Shown here one piece after another: positions 33,626 to 44,877 of a stretch of 64,000 bases of DNA. How positions within the stretch are numbered: position 1 is the stretch's first letter; every line of letters starts with the position of its first letter. The notes beneath the pieces are model-generated. The model searched no databases. It saw nothing but the letters and a program-made list of their open reading frames with translations, and was not told the DNA's origin. Source of the stretch: Cellvibrio sp. PSBB006 (GTDB lineage Bacteria; Pseudomonadota; Gammaproteobacteria; Pseudomonadales; Cellvibrionaceae); contig NZ_CP021382.1 of NCBI RefSeq assembly GCF_002162135.1, positions 4,028,001 through 4,092,000 of the forward strand. The letters run 5' to 3'. A program made the position numbers and the translations under genes.

Positions 33626-36364
33626 TCACCGCGCCAAATTACGCAACACATAATGCAATATGCCGCCGTTCTGGAAATACGCAAATTCATTCGGCGTATC
33701 TATCCGCACATGAGCAATAAATTGAATTGGCTCACCATCTTCTTTACGGGCCGTCACAACCAATTCGCGGGTCTCCGGACTCACTACCGGAATATCAAAA
33801 AATTCCGCGCCGGTCAGCCCCAGCGATGCAGCTGAATCACCGTTTTTAAATTGCAGCGGCAATATACCCATCCCCACCAGATTCGAACGGTGGATGCGTT
33901 CGTAGCTTTGCGCTATCACCGCTTTCACACCCAGCAGCGCAGGCCCCTTAGCGGCCCAGTCGCGCGATGAACCCGAGCCGTATTCTTTGCCAGCTAACAC
34001 GATGAGTGGCGTTTTATTCTGGCGGTACAACTCCGAAGCGTCATAGATGCTCATCACGTCCTGGTTAGGCAAGTAGGTTGTCCAACTGCCTTCGGTGCCG
34101 GGTGCTATCTGGTTTTTCAGGCGCACATTGGCGAAGGTGCCGCGCATCATGATTTCGTGATTGCCGCGGCGCGAACCGTAAGAGTTAAAGTCGTCCGGTT
34201 GTACGCCCTGTTGCTGCAAATACACACCGGCCGGGCTGTCGGGCATGATGGCGCCGGCGGGCGAAATATGGTCGGTGGTAATGCTGTCGCCCACCATCAC
34301 CAGGCAGCGCGCTTTTTCGATGGGTTTCACCGCATCAACCGTGGCGCTGATACCCTCAAAAAACGGCGGTTTGCGCACATAGTTGGAGTCGGGCCAGGCA
34401 TACAGCTCGCTCTCGGTAATCGGCAGGGCATTCCAGTTTTCATCGCCGCTGTATACGTCGGCATATTTACTGGCGAACATGGAGGGATCGAGGTTGTCGG
34501 CAATGCAGGATTGAATCTCGGCGTTGCTCGGCCAGATATCTTTCAGGAACACGGGCTTGCCGTCGCTGCCGGTACCCAGAGGTTCCTGGTACAGATCGAT
34601 ATCCATAGTGCCCGCCAAAGCGTAAGCGACGACCAGCGGTGGTGAAGCCAGATAATTGGTGCGGATTTCGGCGTGAATCCGCCCCTCAAAATTGCGGTTG
34701 CCGGACAATACCGAAGCCACCATCAAATCGCCGCCGCGGATCGCCGAGGAGATTTCGTCTGGCAATGGGCCAGAGTTACCGATACAGGTAGTGCAGCCGT
34801 AACCAACAAGATAGAACCCCAGCGCCTCCAGATCTTCCAGTAAACCGGCCTTTTGCAAATAATCGGTAACGACCTTGGAGCCGGGCGCCAGGCTGGTTTT
34901 CACCCAGGGCTTGCTGCGCAAACCCAGTGCATGGGCCTTGCGTGCCACCAGACCGGCTGCCATCAGCACCGCCGGGTTAGAGGTATTGGTACAACTGGTG
35001 ATAGCGGCAATCACGACTGCGCCGTGCTTCAAACTGAAATTTTCACCGCGATAACTGACCGGCACATCGCCCGGCTTTTCAGCGGACTGATTGCCCACGG
35101 CCGTTGCGCCGCCTTCATCGGCAAATTTATCCAGTGTGGTGGTCTGGATCAGTTTGTTGCGTTGGGCCTGAAATTCATCCAGCGTTTTATTGAAACCTGT
35201 CTTGCTATCGGTCAGCGGGATGCGGTCCTGGGGGCGCTTGGGTCCGGCGAGTGAAGGCACAACGGTGGCGAGATCGAGGGTCAGTACATCGCTGTAATGG
35301 GCTTCCGGGCTATTGTCGTCGTGCCAGAGGCCCATCGCTTTCATATAGGCTTCGGTAAGCCGCAATTGGTTGTCGCTGCGGCCGGTAAAGCGCAGGTAAT
35401 CCAGGGTTTGCTGGTCGACCGGGAAGATACCGCAGGTCGCGCCGTATTCCGGCGCCATGTTGCCGATGGTGGCACGGTCGGCGAGCGACAGATGTTTCAG
35501 GCCGGGGCCAAAGAATTCTACAAATTTGCCCACGACCCCCAGTTTGCGCAGCATCTGGGTCACGGTCAGCACCAGGTCGGTGGCGGTGGCACCTTCAGGA
35601 AGTTGTCCGGTCAGTTTAAAACCGACCACCTGGGGAATCAGCATGGAGATGGGTTGGCCGAGCATCGCAGCTTCTGCCTCAATACCGCCGACCCCCCAGC
35701 CCAACACGCCCAGCCCGTTGATCATGGTGGTATGGGAGTCGGTGCCCACCAGGGTGTCCGGATAAGCTTCGGTCATACCATCTTTCTCATTGGCAAAGAC
35801 GCAACGTGCCAGGTATTCCAGATTCACCTGGTGCACGATACCTGTGCCCGGCGGTACCACCTTAAAGTTGGAAAAGGCTTTCTGACCCCAGCGCAGAAAT
35901 TGATAGCGCTCGCGGTTGCGCTCGATCTCGACGGCCGTATTCTTCGCAAAAGAATCTTCAGAACCAAAAAAATCCACCATCACCGAGTGATCGATCACCA
36001 GCTCAACCGGCGACAAGGGATTAATCTGTTGCGCATCACCACCCAGTTCAGTCACCGCATCGCGCATCGCGGCGAGGTCGACGATGGCGGGCACGCCGGT
36101 AAAATCCTGCAAGATAACCCGCGCCGGGACAAAGGCGATTTCCTGCGAAGGTTCCGCTGTCGGGTCCCAATTGGCCAAGGCTTTGATATCGTCATCGGTC
36201 ACAAAATTGCTGTTGGCGTGGCGCAATAAATTCTCCAGCAAAATCTTGAGCGAAAAAGGCAGCTTGTCCACCGGATAATGCTGCTGCACCTTGCTAAAGG
36301 GATAGATGCGATAGGATTGGTCGTCAACGTGGAGCGTGTCGGTTGCTTGAAAAGATGAAGTCAT
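33626..36364 (-). CDS. acnA: Aconitate hydratase A
   Basis: A 912-residue aconitase of the AcnA/IRP1 type, interconverting citrate and isocitrate in the TCA cycle. The three [4Fe-4S] cysteines are visible in [10 protein letters not shown] and [35 protein letters not shown] and [14 protein letters not shown] form the swivelling C-terminal domain. The open frame extends to 36472; I chose ATG 36364, which has GAGG at good spacing and yields the standard N-terminus. An MFS gene ends 98 bases upstream on the same strand; co-transcription is possible. Confidence 0.96.
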   Translation of the reverse strand: MTSSFQATDTLHVDDQSYRIYPFSKVQQHYPVDKLPFSLKILLENLLRHANSNFVTDDDIKALANWDPTAEPSQEIAFVPARVILQDFTGVPAIVDLAAMRDAVTELGGDAQQINPLSPVELVIDHSVMVDFFGSEDSFAKNTAVEIERNRERYQFLRWGQKAFSNFKVVPPGTGIVHQVNLEYLARCVFANEKDGMTEAYPDTLVGTDSHTTMINGLGVLGWGVGGIEAEAAMLGQPISMLIPQVVGFKLTGQLPEGATATDLVLTVTQMLRKLGVVGKFVEFFGPGLKHLSLADRATIGNMAPEYGATCGIFPVDQQTLDYLRFTGRSDNQLRLTEAYMKAMGLWHDDNSPEAHYSDVLTLDLATVVPSLAGPKRPQDRIPLTDSKTGFNKTLDEFQAQRNKLIQTTTLDKFADEGGATAVGNQSAEKPGDVPVSYRGENFSLKHGAVVIAAITSCTNTSNPAVLMAAGLVARKAHALGLRSKPWVKTSLAPGSKVVTDYLQKAGLLEDLEALGFYLVGYGCTTCIGNSGPLPDEISSAIRGGDLMVASVLSGNRNFEGRIHAEIRTNYLASPPLVVAYALAGTMDIDLYQEPLGTGSDGKPVFLKDIWPSNAEIQSCIADNLDPSMFASKYADVYSGDENWNALPITESELYAWPDSNYVRKPPFFEGISATVDAVKPIEKARCLVMVGDSITTDHISPAGAIMPDSPAGVYLQQQGVQPDDFNSYGSRRGNHEIMMRGTFANVRLKNQIAPGTEGSWTTYLPNQDVMSIYDASELYRQNKTPLIVLAGKEYGSGSSRDWAAKGPALLGVKAVIAQSYERIHRSNLVGMGILPLQFKNGDSAASLGLTGAEFFDIPVVSPETRELVVTARKEDGEPIQFIAHVRIDTPNEFAYFQNGGILHYVLRNLAR

Positions 36365-36461
36365 GACAGCCTCTTTCTCATTAGGTGTTTTTACGACGGG
36401 AAGCTTGGCGAAGAATGGTAAATAATTAATGACCGGTATGAACAGTGCGGCCGGTCGGTAG

Positions 36462-37976
36462 TTAGAGCGCAATTACGCCGTTTGTTTCACCTTCGTCCTG
36501 CACAAAGAACATTGCAATAGCTGCGAGTAACATAAATACGCCGGCCAGCACCATCGCATAGATCGTCTGCCCGCCGAAGACCTTATTGACAATCAAAGCC
36601 AGCACACTGGATGCCAGGATTTGTGGAATCACAATAAAAAAGTTAAACAATCCGGCGTAGACGCCCATTTTTTCCGGTGGCAGTGAACAGGAGAGAATGG
36701 CATAGGGCATGGACAATATGGATGCCCAGGCAAAACCCATGGCCAGCATCGACAATAACAACCAGCGCGGGTCTCTGATCCACAGAAATGAAGCCAGGGC
36801 CAATGCGCCCAGACATAAATTAATCATGTGGGTGATCTTGCGATTGCTGCGTCGCACCATCATGGGGATGGCAATCGCAGCCAGTGCAGCAAAGCCGTTA
36901 TAGGCCGCAAAAAGTACCCCGACCCAATCGGCGCCCGCGCTGTAGAGACTGGTGGTGGTGTCTGTTGCGCCGTAATGAAATGACGTGACAGCGGCCGTGC
37001 CATAAATCCACATGGAAAATAACGCGAACCAGGTCAGGAACTGCACCACGGCCAATTGTTGCATCGTCCTGGGCATACGCAATAAATCCTGAGTGACCTG
37101 ATAAATGCCATTATCGGTTCGCCCGTGTCGGCGCAGCAGCCCCGCGCCGATTTGGATAATGCCGAAGAGTGCCAGACCCACGCCTAATACATAGAGTTTT
37201 TCATCAAGCTGCCAGGTGGAAATGATCAGCATCCCGACACAGCCGACAACGAGAAACCATGCGCCGCTGTGAAAAAATTTTATGTGGTAATCAACCTGCG
37301 CCTGTCTCGGTCGACGCGCTTCACGACGCTCTTTGAGCGCGACCAGTTGTTCAGGGCTGTATTCCGGTGTTGAGTGAACCGCCCAGGCGATGGACGCCAA
37401 CATTATTCCGCCGCCAATATAAAATGCATAAATCACCGAGGGCGGGACCGCACCTTCGCTGGCGACATTGGCCACGCCAAAACCGTTGGTCAATATCCAG
37501 GGTAAGGCCGAGGCTACCACCGCACTGACACCGATAAAAAAACTCTGCATGGAAAAGCCGCTGGAGCGTTGTTCCTCCGGCAGCATATCGCCCACCAAGG
37601 CAATCGAAGGACCCAGTGCAATGTTGAGTGAGGCATCCATGATCCACAACATCCCGGCGGCGATCCACAGGGTGGAGGAATTGGGCATAACAAACAGCGC
37701 AAGGCTGGCCAGCACGGCACCACACAGCAAATAAGGCCGGCGTCGCCCGAAGCGGCCCCAGGTTTTATCGCTCATATAACCGATGATGGGCTGGATCAAT
37801 AAACCGGTAATGGGCGCGGCTACCCACAGGATGGGGATATCATCGATGGAGGCACCGAGAATTTGGAATATGCGGCTGACATTGGCATTCTGCAAGGCAA
37901 AACCAAATTGAATACCAATAAAGCCAAAGCACATATTCCAGATTTGCCAGAAAGTCAGGTGTGGCTTGTGGGTCAT
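36462..37976 (-). CDS. MFS sugar/oligosaccharide transporter (SUC/GPH-like)
   Basis: A 504-residue 12-helix carrier. [41 protein letters not shown] and [19 protein letters not shown] are typical of the sucrose/maltose-transporter-like MFS group found in Caulobacter, Xanthomonas and Cellvibrio, often as cytoplasmic-membrane partners of TonB receptors. The open frame extends to 38141, but that N-terminus is basic and unlike the family; ATG 37976 starts directly before the first helix. No glycosidase is adjacent, so the substrate is uncertain. Confidence 0.85.
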   Translation of the reverse strand: MTHKPHLTFWQIWNMCFGFIGIQFGFALQNANVSRIFQILGASIDDIPILWVAAPITGLLIQPIIGYMSDKTWGRFGRRRPYLLCGAVLASLALFVMPNSSTLWIAAGMLWIMDASLNIALGPSIALVGDMLPEEQRSSGFSMQSFFIGVSAVVASALPWILTNGFGVANVASEGAVPPSVIYAFYIGGGIMLASIAWAVHSTPEYSPEQLVALKERREARRPRQAQVDYHIKFFHSGAWFLVVGCVGMLIISTWQLDEKLYVLGVGLALFGIIQIGAGLLRRHGRTDNGIYQVTQDLLRMPRTMQQLAVVQFLTWFALFSMWIYGTAAVTSFHYGATDTTTSLYSAGADWVGVLFAAYNGFAALAAIAIPMMVRRSNRKITHMINLCLGALALASFLWIRDPRWLLLSMLAMGFAWASILSMPYAILSCSLPPEKMGVYAGLFNFFIVIPQILASSVLALIVNKVFGGQTIYAMVLAGVFMLLAAIAMFFVQDEGETNGVIAL

Positions 37977-38261
37977 AGATATTGTTCTTGTTGTCTTTTT
38001 TGTTGTTGCGGCTGTATTGGCTCTGCGGCGCAATATAGCACCCTGCCTGTGTGAGAGAAAGCGTGGTTTCCTTCTGCAAAAGGACCCAGGGCGATCTTGA
38101 GGCTGCGTGCACCTGAAACCTTTCGGCTTCGTTATTGCCATAATGGATGCGGCTACTGGTGCAGCTAAAGGTAATTACTAAAAATTCACCTATACTTAAC
38201 GGCGCAACTGAAATTATTTTTTAGTAAGAATCAGATTTAATGCGTCAAAATGGAGGCTGTT

Positions 38262-38507
38262 ATGCAAAAGACGTCCAAAGTTGACCTCGTTGACAGGCAA
38301 CAAACTATGCTTAAAGAAGAACAGCAGGAAACTGCCAGAGAACTCGCTGACCTGATGCGCCTTGCCCAGGAGATGGGGCGTCGCTTGGCGAATGAAACGC
38401 ACGGAGAACTCTACGATGATGTGCGGTTCCTTAATGAGCTTCTGCATCAAACACGCATTAAGGCTGATGCGATCAAAGAGCGACTGATATATAACGGCCC
38501 GCGCTGA
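38262..38507 (+). CDS. Small helical protein of unknown function
   Basis: An 81-residue protein, almost wholly predicted helix and rich in Glu/Lys/Arg/Gln (LKEEQQETARELADLMRLAQEMGRRLANE), likely a coiled coil. ATG 38262 has a strong GGAGG five bases upstream; the frame start at 38250 does not. It is divergent from the MFS gene. I do not recognise a family. Confidence 0.65.
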   Translation: MQKTSKVDLVDRQQTMLKEEQQETARELADLMRLAQEMGRRLANETHGELYDDVRFLNELLHQTRIKADAIKERLIYNGPR

Positions 38508-38767
38508 TTGGATTGATGCCAGCCTCTCCGATGTGTATACACAACACCGCTTTATAAATCGTCTTGAACTTAATAGATAAATAAGTTCTTTCCATTATTT
38601 TTTGTCATGTTTTTGTCATATTGCCACCTCTTTATTGAAAGATGTCCAACGTGCTGCGCATGATTGGTCAATCTTCATCGTCTCGTGTTAACCTCGGCGC
38701 TTGTTGCATAGAGCAATATGAATTTCACTCTTAAATACGCTTGGGTATAACACGAGGTCTCCCGTCG

Positions 38768-39553
38768 GTGAGTAAAAAATCTGTATTGTCTTCCAGGAAA
38801 GCTGATCGTCACGATTTGTACCAGCGCAGTGTGCAAGCGGCTGATGTAGAAGTAGCCTTTATCGAAAAAGCATTTAAAAAATATCGCAAACGTAAACCCT
38901 ACAGTATGCGTGAAGATTTTTGCGGAACGGCGCTGTTAAGTTGTACCTGGGCGGCGAGCCATAAACAGCGTCGCGCTACCGGGGTGGATATTGACCCTGC
39001 CGTCTTGACATGGGCCACGCAGCATAATCTCACGCCCTTGGCTGATGCCGGCGAACGCGTCACGCTGCTGCAACAGGATGTGCGCTTTCCACTTAAAGAA
39101 AAATTCGATCTTATCAATGCGTTTAATTTCAGTTATTGGATCTTTAAAGATCGCAGCACCTTGCGCGATTATTTCGCCAGTGTTAAGCGTTCATTGGTGG
39201 AAGACGGTGTGTTTATGCTGGATCTGTATGGTGGCTGGGAGGCGCACCAGGCCGTGCGAACCAAGCGGTCAATCGGGCGCGGGTGTAAATATGTGTGGGA
39301 TCAGGGCGAGGTTGATCCTATTACCCACGATGTGGTGAATCATATTCATTTTGAATTTAAAGATGGCTCGCGGCTGAAGAAAGCCTTTACCTATGAATGG
39401 CGCTTCTGGAGTCTGGCAGAAATTCGCGAACTCTTACACGAAGCCGGTTTTGCTGAGGTTATTGTGTATTGGCAGGATGAGGGCGATTACGTTATTCGCA
39501 AAACCAGTGAAAACCAACCCTTATGGTTGGTTTACCTGGTGGCTTTAGTTTAA
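38768..39553 (+). CDS. Class I SAM-dependent methyltransferase
   Basis: A 261-residue protein with a Rossmann methyltransferase core: motif I region EDFCGTALLSCTWA, acidic VDIDPAVL (ribose binding), LLQQDVRFPL and FDLINAFNFSYWIF. SAM binding is well supported but the acceptor is not known. I prefer GTG 38768 (GAGG ten bases upstream) to the TTG at 38741. It stands alone between a small helical protein and convergent envelope genes. Confidence 0.82.
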   Translation: MSKKSVLSSRKADRHDLYQRSVQAADVEVAFIEKAFKKYRKRKPYSMREDFCGTALLSCTWAASHKQRRATGVDIDPAVLTWATQHNLTPLADAGERVTLLQQDVRFPLKEKFDLINAFNFSYWIFKDRSTLRDYFASVKRSLVEDGVFMLDLYGGWEAHQAVRTKRSIGRGCKYVWDQGEVDPITHDVVNHIHFEFKDGSRLKKAFTYEWRFWSLAEIRELLHEAGFAEVIVYWQDEGDYVIRKTSENQPLWLVYLVALV

Positions 39554-39581
39554 GACCCAATTGGTTAACGACGCCGTCGGT

Positions 39582-40217
39582 TTAACGGGCTAGCCGCGCC
39601 CACTCGCCATTAACTTTGCAAAAGGTGTAATGGCCATCCATGGTGCCGCCTTTGGCGTTAATAATGCTGATAGCCAGTTCGCGGCAAAATTTTCCTTCGT
39701 GGGATAACACGCTGATCGGCACCACGACACCGGAATGTTTACTATCCGGATTAAACCATGATGCAGGGATGCGATTGTCCTTATCGGACTCCAATACTTC
39801 CTTGACCGTATCTTCCAGCAATGACCAATCGCTGTCTGTGGTTTGACGCATCAATGAATCGCTAATGTGCCAGCGGCCCGCGCTATCTTTGCAGATATCA
39901 AAACGATAATGTTCAGCGCGGCGCTGATCAGCTGTAAACTTGAACAAGGTGCGGCGGCACTCCCGTGAGCCCTCCATAAAAGACAGCTTGGGCAATATCT
40001 GCACCTGGATTTTATTGTTGGCTGAGCGCCAGCGAATAATCTTCTGGTCCGGTGTTTTGTTAAGTACCTGTGTGACATCCTGTTTGAGGGAGGTGATGTC
40101 CTCATCAGTCAGTTGCTGTAGCAAGGAGTTTTTAAGGAAGCTGACGTTGGCGGCGTTACCCGTCCAGGACAGCAGCATAAGGCCAACGAAGCCCAGCAAA
40201 ATGGCAGCTTTTTTCAT
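39582..40217 (-). CDS. Exported protein with two tandem surface-antigen-like repeats
   Basis: A 211-residue protein with a signal peptide (about 1-22, ending GNA). The mature part contains two similar halves, each with a CR...C..(D/N)G.W pattern: ECRRTLFKF...DICKDSAGRWHI and FCRELAISI...TFCKVNGEWARL. This resembles the 17-kDa surface-antigen C-terminal domain seen as single copies in many proteobacterial lipoproteins; the match is by pattern only. ATG 40217 gives a clean signal peptide; the longer frame does not. It lies 25 bases after the DUF4136 lipoprotein gene, in an apparent operon. Confidence 0.7.
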   Translation of the reverse strand: MKKAAILLGFVGLMLLSWTGNAANVSFLKNSLLQQLTDEDITSLKQDVTQVLNKTPDQKIIRWRSANNKIQVQILPKLSFMEGSRECRRTLFKFTADQRRAEHYRFDICKDSAGRWHISDSLMRQTTDSDWSLLEDTVKEVLESDKDNRIPASWFNPDSKHSGVVVPISVLSHEGKFCRELAISIINAKGGTMDGHYTFCKVNGEWARLAR

Positions 40218-40242
40218 GTGTGACTCGCTTTCCTGATACAGG

Positions 40243-40830
40243 TTATTTTTTACGTTTGGGAAACTCACGCAGCAAATCCGCAATGGTTGCGCGGATCGGT
40301 TCTTTGGGGCGGATCAAGGCTTCTTCAGTTAAGCGCCCCTGAGCATCACCCTGCCAGATCAACTGACGTTTTTGCGCATCAATAATGTCGATACGGGCAG
40401 CGCCCTTACGCTCAATAAAAAGTTGCGTGTGTTCTTGTGTTGCAGGCATGCCCCGATAGAGCTCCTGAGAGTGGCTGTAATAACCGCCTTCCGTCACCCG
40501 GGCCGGTTCGGCGTTGCCCATTTCTTTCAATACATTCTGGATGTTGACCTGATAATTAATCAGCATATCCGGCTGCTCTTCGCTGTAGGTGTAGCCGAGC
40601 GAATCCATTTGTTCACGAATGGCATGAATGAAGTATTGCGCAATTTCATTGTCCGGCGTGGCGGCGCGGCTGCTTTTCAGCAACGCATAGGTTTGGTATT
40701 TGGAAAAATTAATCGAGTCATCTTTACGGGTTTCTATGCGCGGTCCGGTTTTCTGGCATGCGGCTAAAAACAATAAGCCCGTGGCGATACAAAAAACAGA
40801 CAGGAGTGGGGAGAGTCGAGAGCGCATCAT
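40243..40830 (-). CDS. DUF4136-type lipoprotein
   Basis: A 195-residue lipoprotein (lipobox LAAC, Cys25). The mature sequence follows the DUF4136 pattern: an early FSKYQTYAL strand, IHAIREQMDSLGYTYSEEQPDMLINYQV, and a late ARIDIIDAQKRQLIWQGDAQGRLTE. Such proteins are envelope lipoproteins of unknown function. It is the first gene of a two-gene unit with the exported protein downstream. Confidence 0.82.
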   Translation of the reverse strand: MMRSRLSPLLSVFCIATGLLFLAACQKTGPRIETRKDDSINFSKYQTYALLKSSRAATPDNEIAQYFIHAIREQMDSLGYTYSEEQPDMLINYQVNIQNVLKEMGNAEPARVTEGGYYSHSQELYRGMPATQEHTQLFIERKGAARIDIIDAQKRQLIWQGDAQGRLTEEALIRPKEPIRATIADLLREFPKRKK

Positions 40831-40975
40831 GATAATTCCTTATGACAAATAGCTACTGTGGCGCAAAACATCCCTCGCCTCTGTTGTCTCGATCACATAC
40901 CTTGTTATCTTCAGGCGTAGCGCTAATCCATTGAGTTTTGTTCAGGAATTGCCAGAGTGCAAGCAGTGTCGGCCG

Positions 40976-42349
40976 TTAACCGAGCAGGCTTTGAGTAAAT
41001 GTCACAATAATCAACAGCGGACAGACAACGCGCACGTAAAAGGGCCAGACTCGCCAGAAAAAACCGCCGCGTTCCACACCCTGCTCAGCCGCAATTGCCT
41101 GGATTTTTTTATCGCGATGCCACACCCAGCCGGCAAATAAACTCAGTGCCAATCCCAGTAACGGTTGGCTGTACTCGGTGGTGAACGACACTACGCGATC
41201 AAACAGTGCAGAAAAGTTCATCACGATGATGGCGCTGATCAGAAAAATCGTGCAGCCGATAACAAGGGTAGCCCGGGTGCGTGATGCGCCGGTTTTTTCG
41301 GTGGCAACGGAGACGGGTGCTTCCAGCATGGAGATGGATGAGGTGAGTGCAGCGATTGTCATCAGAGCAAAAAACGTGATGGCCAACCATATGCCGGCAT
41401 TACCCATGTTATCAAACAAACCTGGTAACACCTGTAACACCAAACCCGGTCCCGCCAGCAATTCACCTGCTGCACCGTAGATGGCGATGCCTTGTTCCTG
41501 TGCCACATACATGGCGGGGATAATCAGCAAGCCTGCGACAAAAGCAAAGCTGGTGTCGAGCAAGGTGAGTGTTGCACCTATGTGGGGTAATTTATCCTGC
41601 TGGTCTTTTTCCGACAGCGCACGACCGAGGTAAGAGCCATACACCAGCATGGTGCCTACACCCAGTGACAGTGAAAAAAATGCCTGACCCATGGCGCTCA
41701 ATAACAGCGACGGATCGAGGACGCGTGAAAAATCCGGTAGTAGATAAACGCGTAAACCATCTGCAGCACCGGGTTGATTTAGTACATACACAATCAACGC
41801 AATCAACAAAATGGCAAGCGTGGGCATTAACCGTGTCGACCAGGCTTCTATTCCCTGGCTCACGCCACGCGCGACGATCCACATGGTCAGCACAGAAAAT
41901 AAAAAACACGCGGCGAGGTCGCGCACCAGCCCACCTTGTGCCAACCAGGCGGCGGCATCATCAAAGCCCAGCAGTTGCACCAGCGGTGCAGCAAATTTTG
42001 CGAGTATCCAGCCTGCCACAATGGCATAAAAACTCAGGATCAAACTCACCACCAACACACCGTAGTAACCTACTGCACCGCCGATGCGCCGCAACAGCGG
42101 GCGCTCACTCAATGTGCTCAATGCAGTAACGATATTGGCGTTGCTGTGGCGGCCGATAATCAACTCGGCCATTAAGGCGGGATAAGCTAATAAAAAGGCG
42201 AGGATTAAATAGGCCAGCACAAACGCACCGCCGCCATTGCTGGCAGCCTGGGTAGGAAATCCCCAGATATTTCCCAGTCCGACGGCAGAGCCGGCAGCGG
42301 CCATCAAAAAACCGAAACGGGAAGTAAAATGTCCGCGAGCGTTTGCCAT
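40976..42349 (-). CDS. Sodium-dependent NSS/SNF-family symporter
   Basis: A 457-residue LeuT-fold transporter with about 11-12 helices. GFLMAAAGSAVGLGNIWGFPTQAASNGGGAFVLAY in helix 1 contains the Na+/substrate-binding GSAVGLGNIWGFP signature. The family imports amino acids or related amines with sodium. A second NSS gene is 0.7 kb away on the other side of smpB; the two are diverged and not recent duplicates. Substrate unknown. Confidence 0.92.
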   Translation of the reverse strand: MANARGHFTSRFGFLMAAAGSAVGLGNIWGFPTQAASNGGGAFVLAYLILAFLLAYPALMAELIIGRHSNANIVTALSTLSERPLLRRIGGAVGYYGVLVVSLILSFYAIVAGWILAKFAAPLVQLLGFDDAAAWLAQGGLVRDLAACFLFSVLTMWIVARGVSQGIEAWSTRLMPTLAILLIALIVYVLNQPGAADGLRVYLLPDFSRVLDPSLLLSAMGQAFFSLSLGVGTMLVYGSYLGRALSEKDQQDKLPHIGATLTLLDTSFAFVAGLLIIPAMYVAQEQGIAIYGAAGELLAGPGLVLQVLPGLFDNMGNAGIWLAITFFALMTIAALTSSISMLEAPVSVATEKTGASRTRATLVIGCTIFLISAIIVMNFSALFDRVVSFTTEYSQPLLGLALSLFAGWVWHRDKKIQAIAAEQGVERGGFFWRVWPFYVRVVCPLLIIVTFTQSLLG

Positions 42350-42399
42350 AAGGAGGTTTCCTTAATGGGCCGTTGCCAGTCGACAGCTGCCCGATATTA

Positions 42400-42879
42400 T
42401 TATTTATTACCCGCCTGAAATATCCGCTGTTTTTGCCGCGCCCAATCGCGATCTTTTTCGGTCTCGCGTTTATCGTGTTGTTGCTTGCCTTTGGCGATGG
42501 CAATTTCACACTTCACCATGTGCGTCTTCCAATACAAGGCTGTCGCGACGACCGTATAACCCTTTTGCTCAACCGCTTCCTGCAAGCGCGTCAGCTCGCG
42601 ACGATTTAATAACAGTTTGCGGGTGCGGAGAGGGTCGGTAACGAAATGGGTGGATGCGGTAGCCAGAGGTGTAATTTGTGAACCGAGCAACCAGGCTTCG
42701 CCGTTTTTGAAGATCACGTAAGTATCCGTGAGTTGGACTTTGCCCGCGCGCAGGCTTTTGACTTCCCAACCCAATAGCGCTACACCTGCTTCGAAACGCT
42801 CGTGCAGCTCGTAATCGAATTTGGCTTTTTTGTTCAGGGCAATGGTGTTGCCGCTGTTCTTGTTCTGTTTTTTGGCCAT
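42400..42879 (-). CDS. smpB: tmRNA-binding protein SmpB
   Basis: A 159-residue SmpB required for trans-translation. The OB-fold body holds [31 protein letters not shown] and [12 protein letters not shown], and the basic, disordered C-terminal tail ([18 protein letters not shown]) inserts in the mRNA channel. The gene is divergent from the NSS/ratA transcript, a disturbed version of the enterobacterial smpB-ratA-ratB arrangement. I do not find ssrA in this window. Confidence 0.97.
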   Translation of the reverse strand: MAKKQNKNSGNTIALNKKAKFDYELHERFEAGVALLGWEVKSLRAGKVQLTDTYVIFKNGEAWLLGSQITPLATASTHFVTDPLRTRKLLLNRRELTRLQEAVEQKGYTVVATALYWKTHMVKCEIAIAKGKQQHDKRETEKDRDWARQKQRIFQAGNK

Positions 42880-43044
42880 GGGATAAAACAGTCCTGATAA
42901 CGCGAAAAGGGCGGCATTATATCGACAAAGGGTGCGGCCTGTCTCGACTCCGGGCTTATGCTGTCGTGTTAATCCCGCTACAATCCGGCTCAGCGCCCTC
43001 GGGAGCCGTGCTTCATCATCCAGCAGCTACACGGAGCCACATCA

Positions 43045-44430
43045 GTGAAGCGATTTAAACAACATGCCATTTGGGGACACCGGGGCACCTTTATCCTCGC
43101 CGCCACCGGCTCGGCGGTGGGGTTGGGTAATATCTGGAAATTTCCCTATGTGACCGGTGAAAACGGTGGCGGTGCGTTTGTCCTGATGTACCTCGTCTGC
43201 GTGGCGGTTATCGGCATCCCGATCATGATTGCCGAAATCCTGCTGGGCCGTCGCGCTCGCGCCAATCCCATTACCTCCGTCCAGAATATCTCCCGCGACA
43301 GCGGTTTGCGGCGCGGCTGGAATGTTATCGGCTGGATGGGGGTGATTGCCGCCTTCCTGATCCTGTCTTATTACACCGTTATTGCCGGATGGACGCTCGA
43401 ATATTTCAGTCTGGCCCTGGACAATCGCTTTGTCGGGCTGGACGGCGAAGCCTCGGGCAACATCTTTGACGAGCTCTTGGCCAACCGCAGCCAGTTGGTG
43501 CAATGGCAAACTGCATTTATCTCAATGACGGCGCTGATTCTGATGTTCGGCGTCAACAAAGGGCTTGAGGCCGCCGTGCGCATCATGATGCCGGTGCTGT
43601 TTTTACTTCTGCTGTTGCTGCTGGCCTATGCGGCTTATGCGGGCGATTTTGCAGCCGGGGTCCGCTTTTTATTCAGCTTTCACCCGGAAGATTTGTCCCT
43701 GCGCGGCGCGCTGATTGCGCTCGGTCACGCCTTCTTTACCTTAAGCCTCGGGATGGCCGCCATCATGGCGTACGGCGCTTATATGCCGAGCACGTCCGCG
43801 ATTGGTAAGACGGCGATTGCCGTGGCGCTGCTGGACACTACCGTTGCCCTGGTGGCCGGGTTGGCAATCTTCCCGTTGGTTTTTGCCACGCCGGATATTA
43901 CGCCCAGCGAAGGGCCGGGCCTGATGTTTGTAACCTTGCCCATTGCCTTTGGCGCTATGCCCTGGGGGAGCGTGTTCGGCAGTGCCTTCTTTGCGCTGGT
44001 AATTCTCGCTGCCTGGAGCTCGACGATTTCCCTGTTGGAACCTTCGGTTGCTTATTTAACCGAGCGTTTCCGTTTTCATCGCATCAGTGCAAGCTTATTG
44101 ATTGCGCTCGCCGCCTGGTTGCTGGGATTGGGTACGGTATTTTCATTCAATATCTGGGTAGATAAAAAAATTCTCTGGGATCTCAATTTTTTTGGTTTGA
44201 TTGATTTTATAACCACCAATGTCATGCTGCCTCTCGGTGGTTTGCTTACCGCCATCTACGTGGGTTGGCGTGTTAACCGTGAATTCATTGTGCATGAACT
44301 GAAACTGGACTCCGAGCGCTTTGTGCGCGTCTGGCATTGGTTGTTGCGTTACGTTTCGCCATTGGCGGTAATGGCTGTTTTGCTCGGCGGTTTATATCCG
44401 GTATTAAAAAATTTCTTCGGGGAGTTGTGA
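43045..44430 (+). CDS. Sodium-dependent NSS/SNF-family symporter
   Basis: A 461-residue LeuT-fold transporter; helix 1 carries AATGSAVGLGNIWKFPYVTGENGGGAFVLMY. The start is GTG 43045 with GGAG eight bases upstream. Its stop is only a few bases ahead of ratA, so the two are co-transcribed. It interrupts the usual smpB/ratA divergence. Substrate unknown. Confidence 0.93.
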   Translation: MKRFKQHAIWGHRGTFILAATGSAVGLGNIWKFPYVTGENGGGAFVLMYLVCVAVIGIPIMIAEILLGRRARANPITSVQNISRDSGLRRGWNVIGWMGVIAAFLILSYYTVIAGWTLEYFSLALDNRFVGLDGEASGNIFDELLANRSQLVQWQTAFISMTALILMFGVNKGLEAAVRIMMPVLFLLLLLLLAYAAYAGDFAAGVRFLFSFHPEDLSLRGALIALGHAFFTLSLGMAAIMAYGAYMPSTSAIGKTAIAVALLDTTVALVAGLAIFPLVFATPDITPSEGPGLMFVTLPIAFGAMPWGSVFGSAFFALVILAAWSSTISLLEPSVAYLTERFRFHRISASLLIALAAWLLGLGTVFSFNIWVDKKILWDLNFFGLIDFITTNVMLPLGGLLTAIYVGWRVNREFIVHELKLDSERFVRVWHWLLRYVSPLAVMAVLLGGLYPVLKNFFGEL

Positions 44431-44433
44431 TTT

Positions 44434-44877
44434 TTGGCTCATTCGGTACAGCGTTCTGCATTGGTACATTATTCTGCGCAGCAGATGTTTGATCTGGTGA
44501 ATGATATAGAAGCCTATCCACAGTATATGGATGGCTGCGTTGGTGCAAAAATTTTGCGGTGCGAAGCGGATTGGCTGGAAGCGCGGCTGGATTTGCAAAA
44601 GGCCGGTGTAACCCAGAGTTTTATCACGCGCAATCACTTGCAACCCCCTACGACCATGACCATGACGTTGGTGGATGGTCCTTTCTCCAAACTGCATGGT
44701 TGCTGGCGTTTTACACCGCTCAGCGACACCGCGTGCAAAGTCAGTTTTGAACTTGAATTTGAAATGAAAAATCGTTTGCTGGGCATGGCGGTGGGCAAAT
44801 TATTTGAAGCGGTTGCCAACCGCCAGGTAGATGCCCTGTGTGCCCGCGCGCAAACGGTTTATGGTCGTATTGAATAA
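44434..44877 (+). CDS. ratA: RatA / Coq10-like START-domain protein
   Basis: A 147-residue START-fold protein: SAQQMFDLVNDIEAYPQYMDGCVGAKIL at the front and FELEFEMKNRLLGMAVGKLFEAVANRQVDALCARA at the end are the RatA/Coq10 hallmarks. E. coli RatA is described as a translation inhibitor, while Coq10 homologues handle ubiquinone; which function applies here is open. It starts with TTG 44434, with GGGGAG inside the end of the preceding gene. Normally followed by rnfH/ratB, here separated from it by an unusual secreted protein gene. Confidence 0.88.
   Translation: MAHSVQRSALVHYSAQQMFDLVNDIEAYPQYMDGCVGAKILRCEADWLEARLDLQKAGVTQSFITRNHLQPPTTMTMTLVDGPFSKLHGCWRFTPLSDTACKVSFELEFEMKNRLLGMAVGKLFEAVANRQVDALCARAQTVYGRIE

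Noticed and set aside
35297..36229. 310-codon plus-strand open frame
   Set aside because: It lies entirely antisense to acnA, lacks a ribosome-binding site and has no protein-family features; it is a shadow of a highly biased coding strand.
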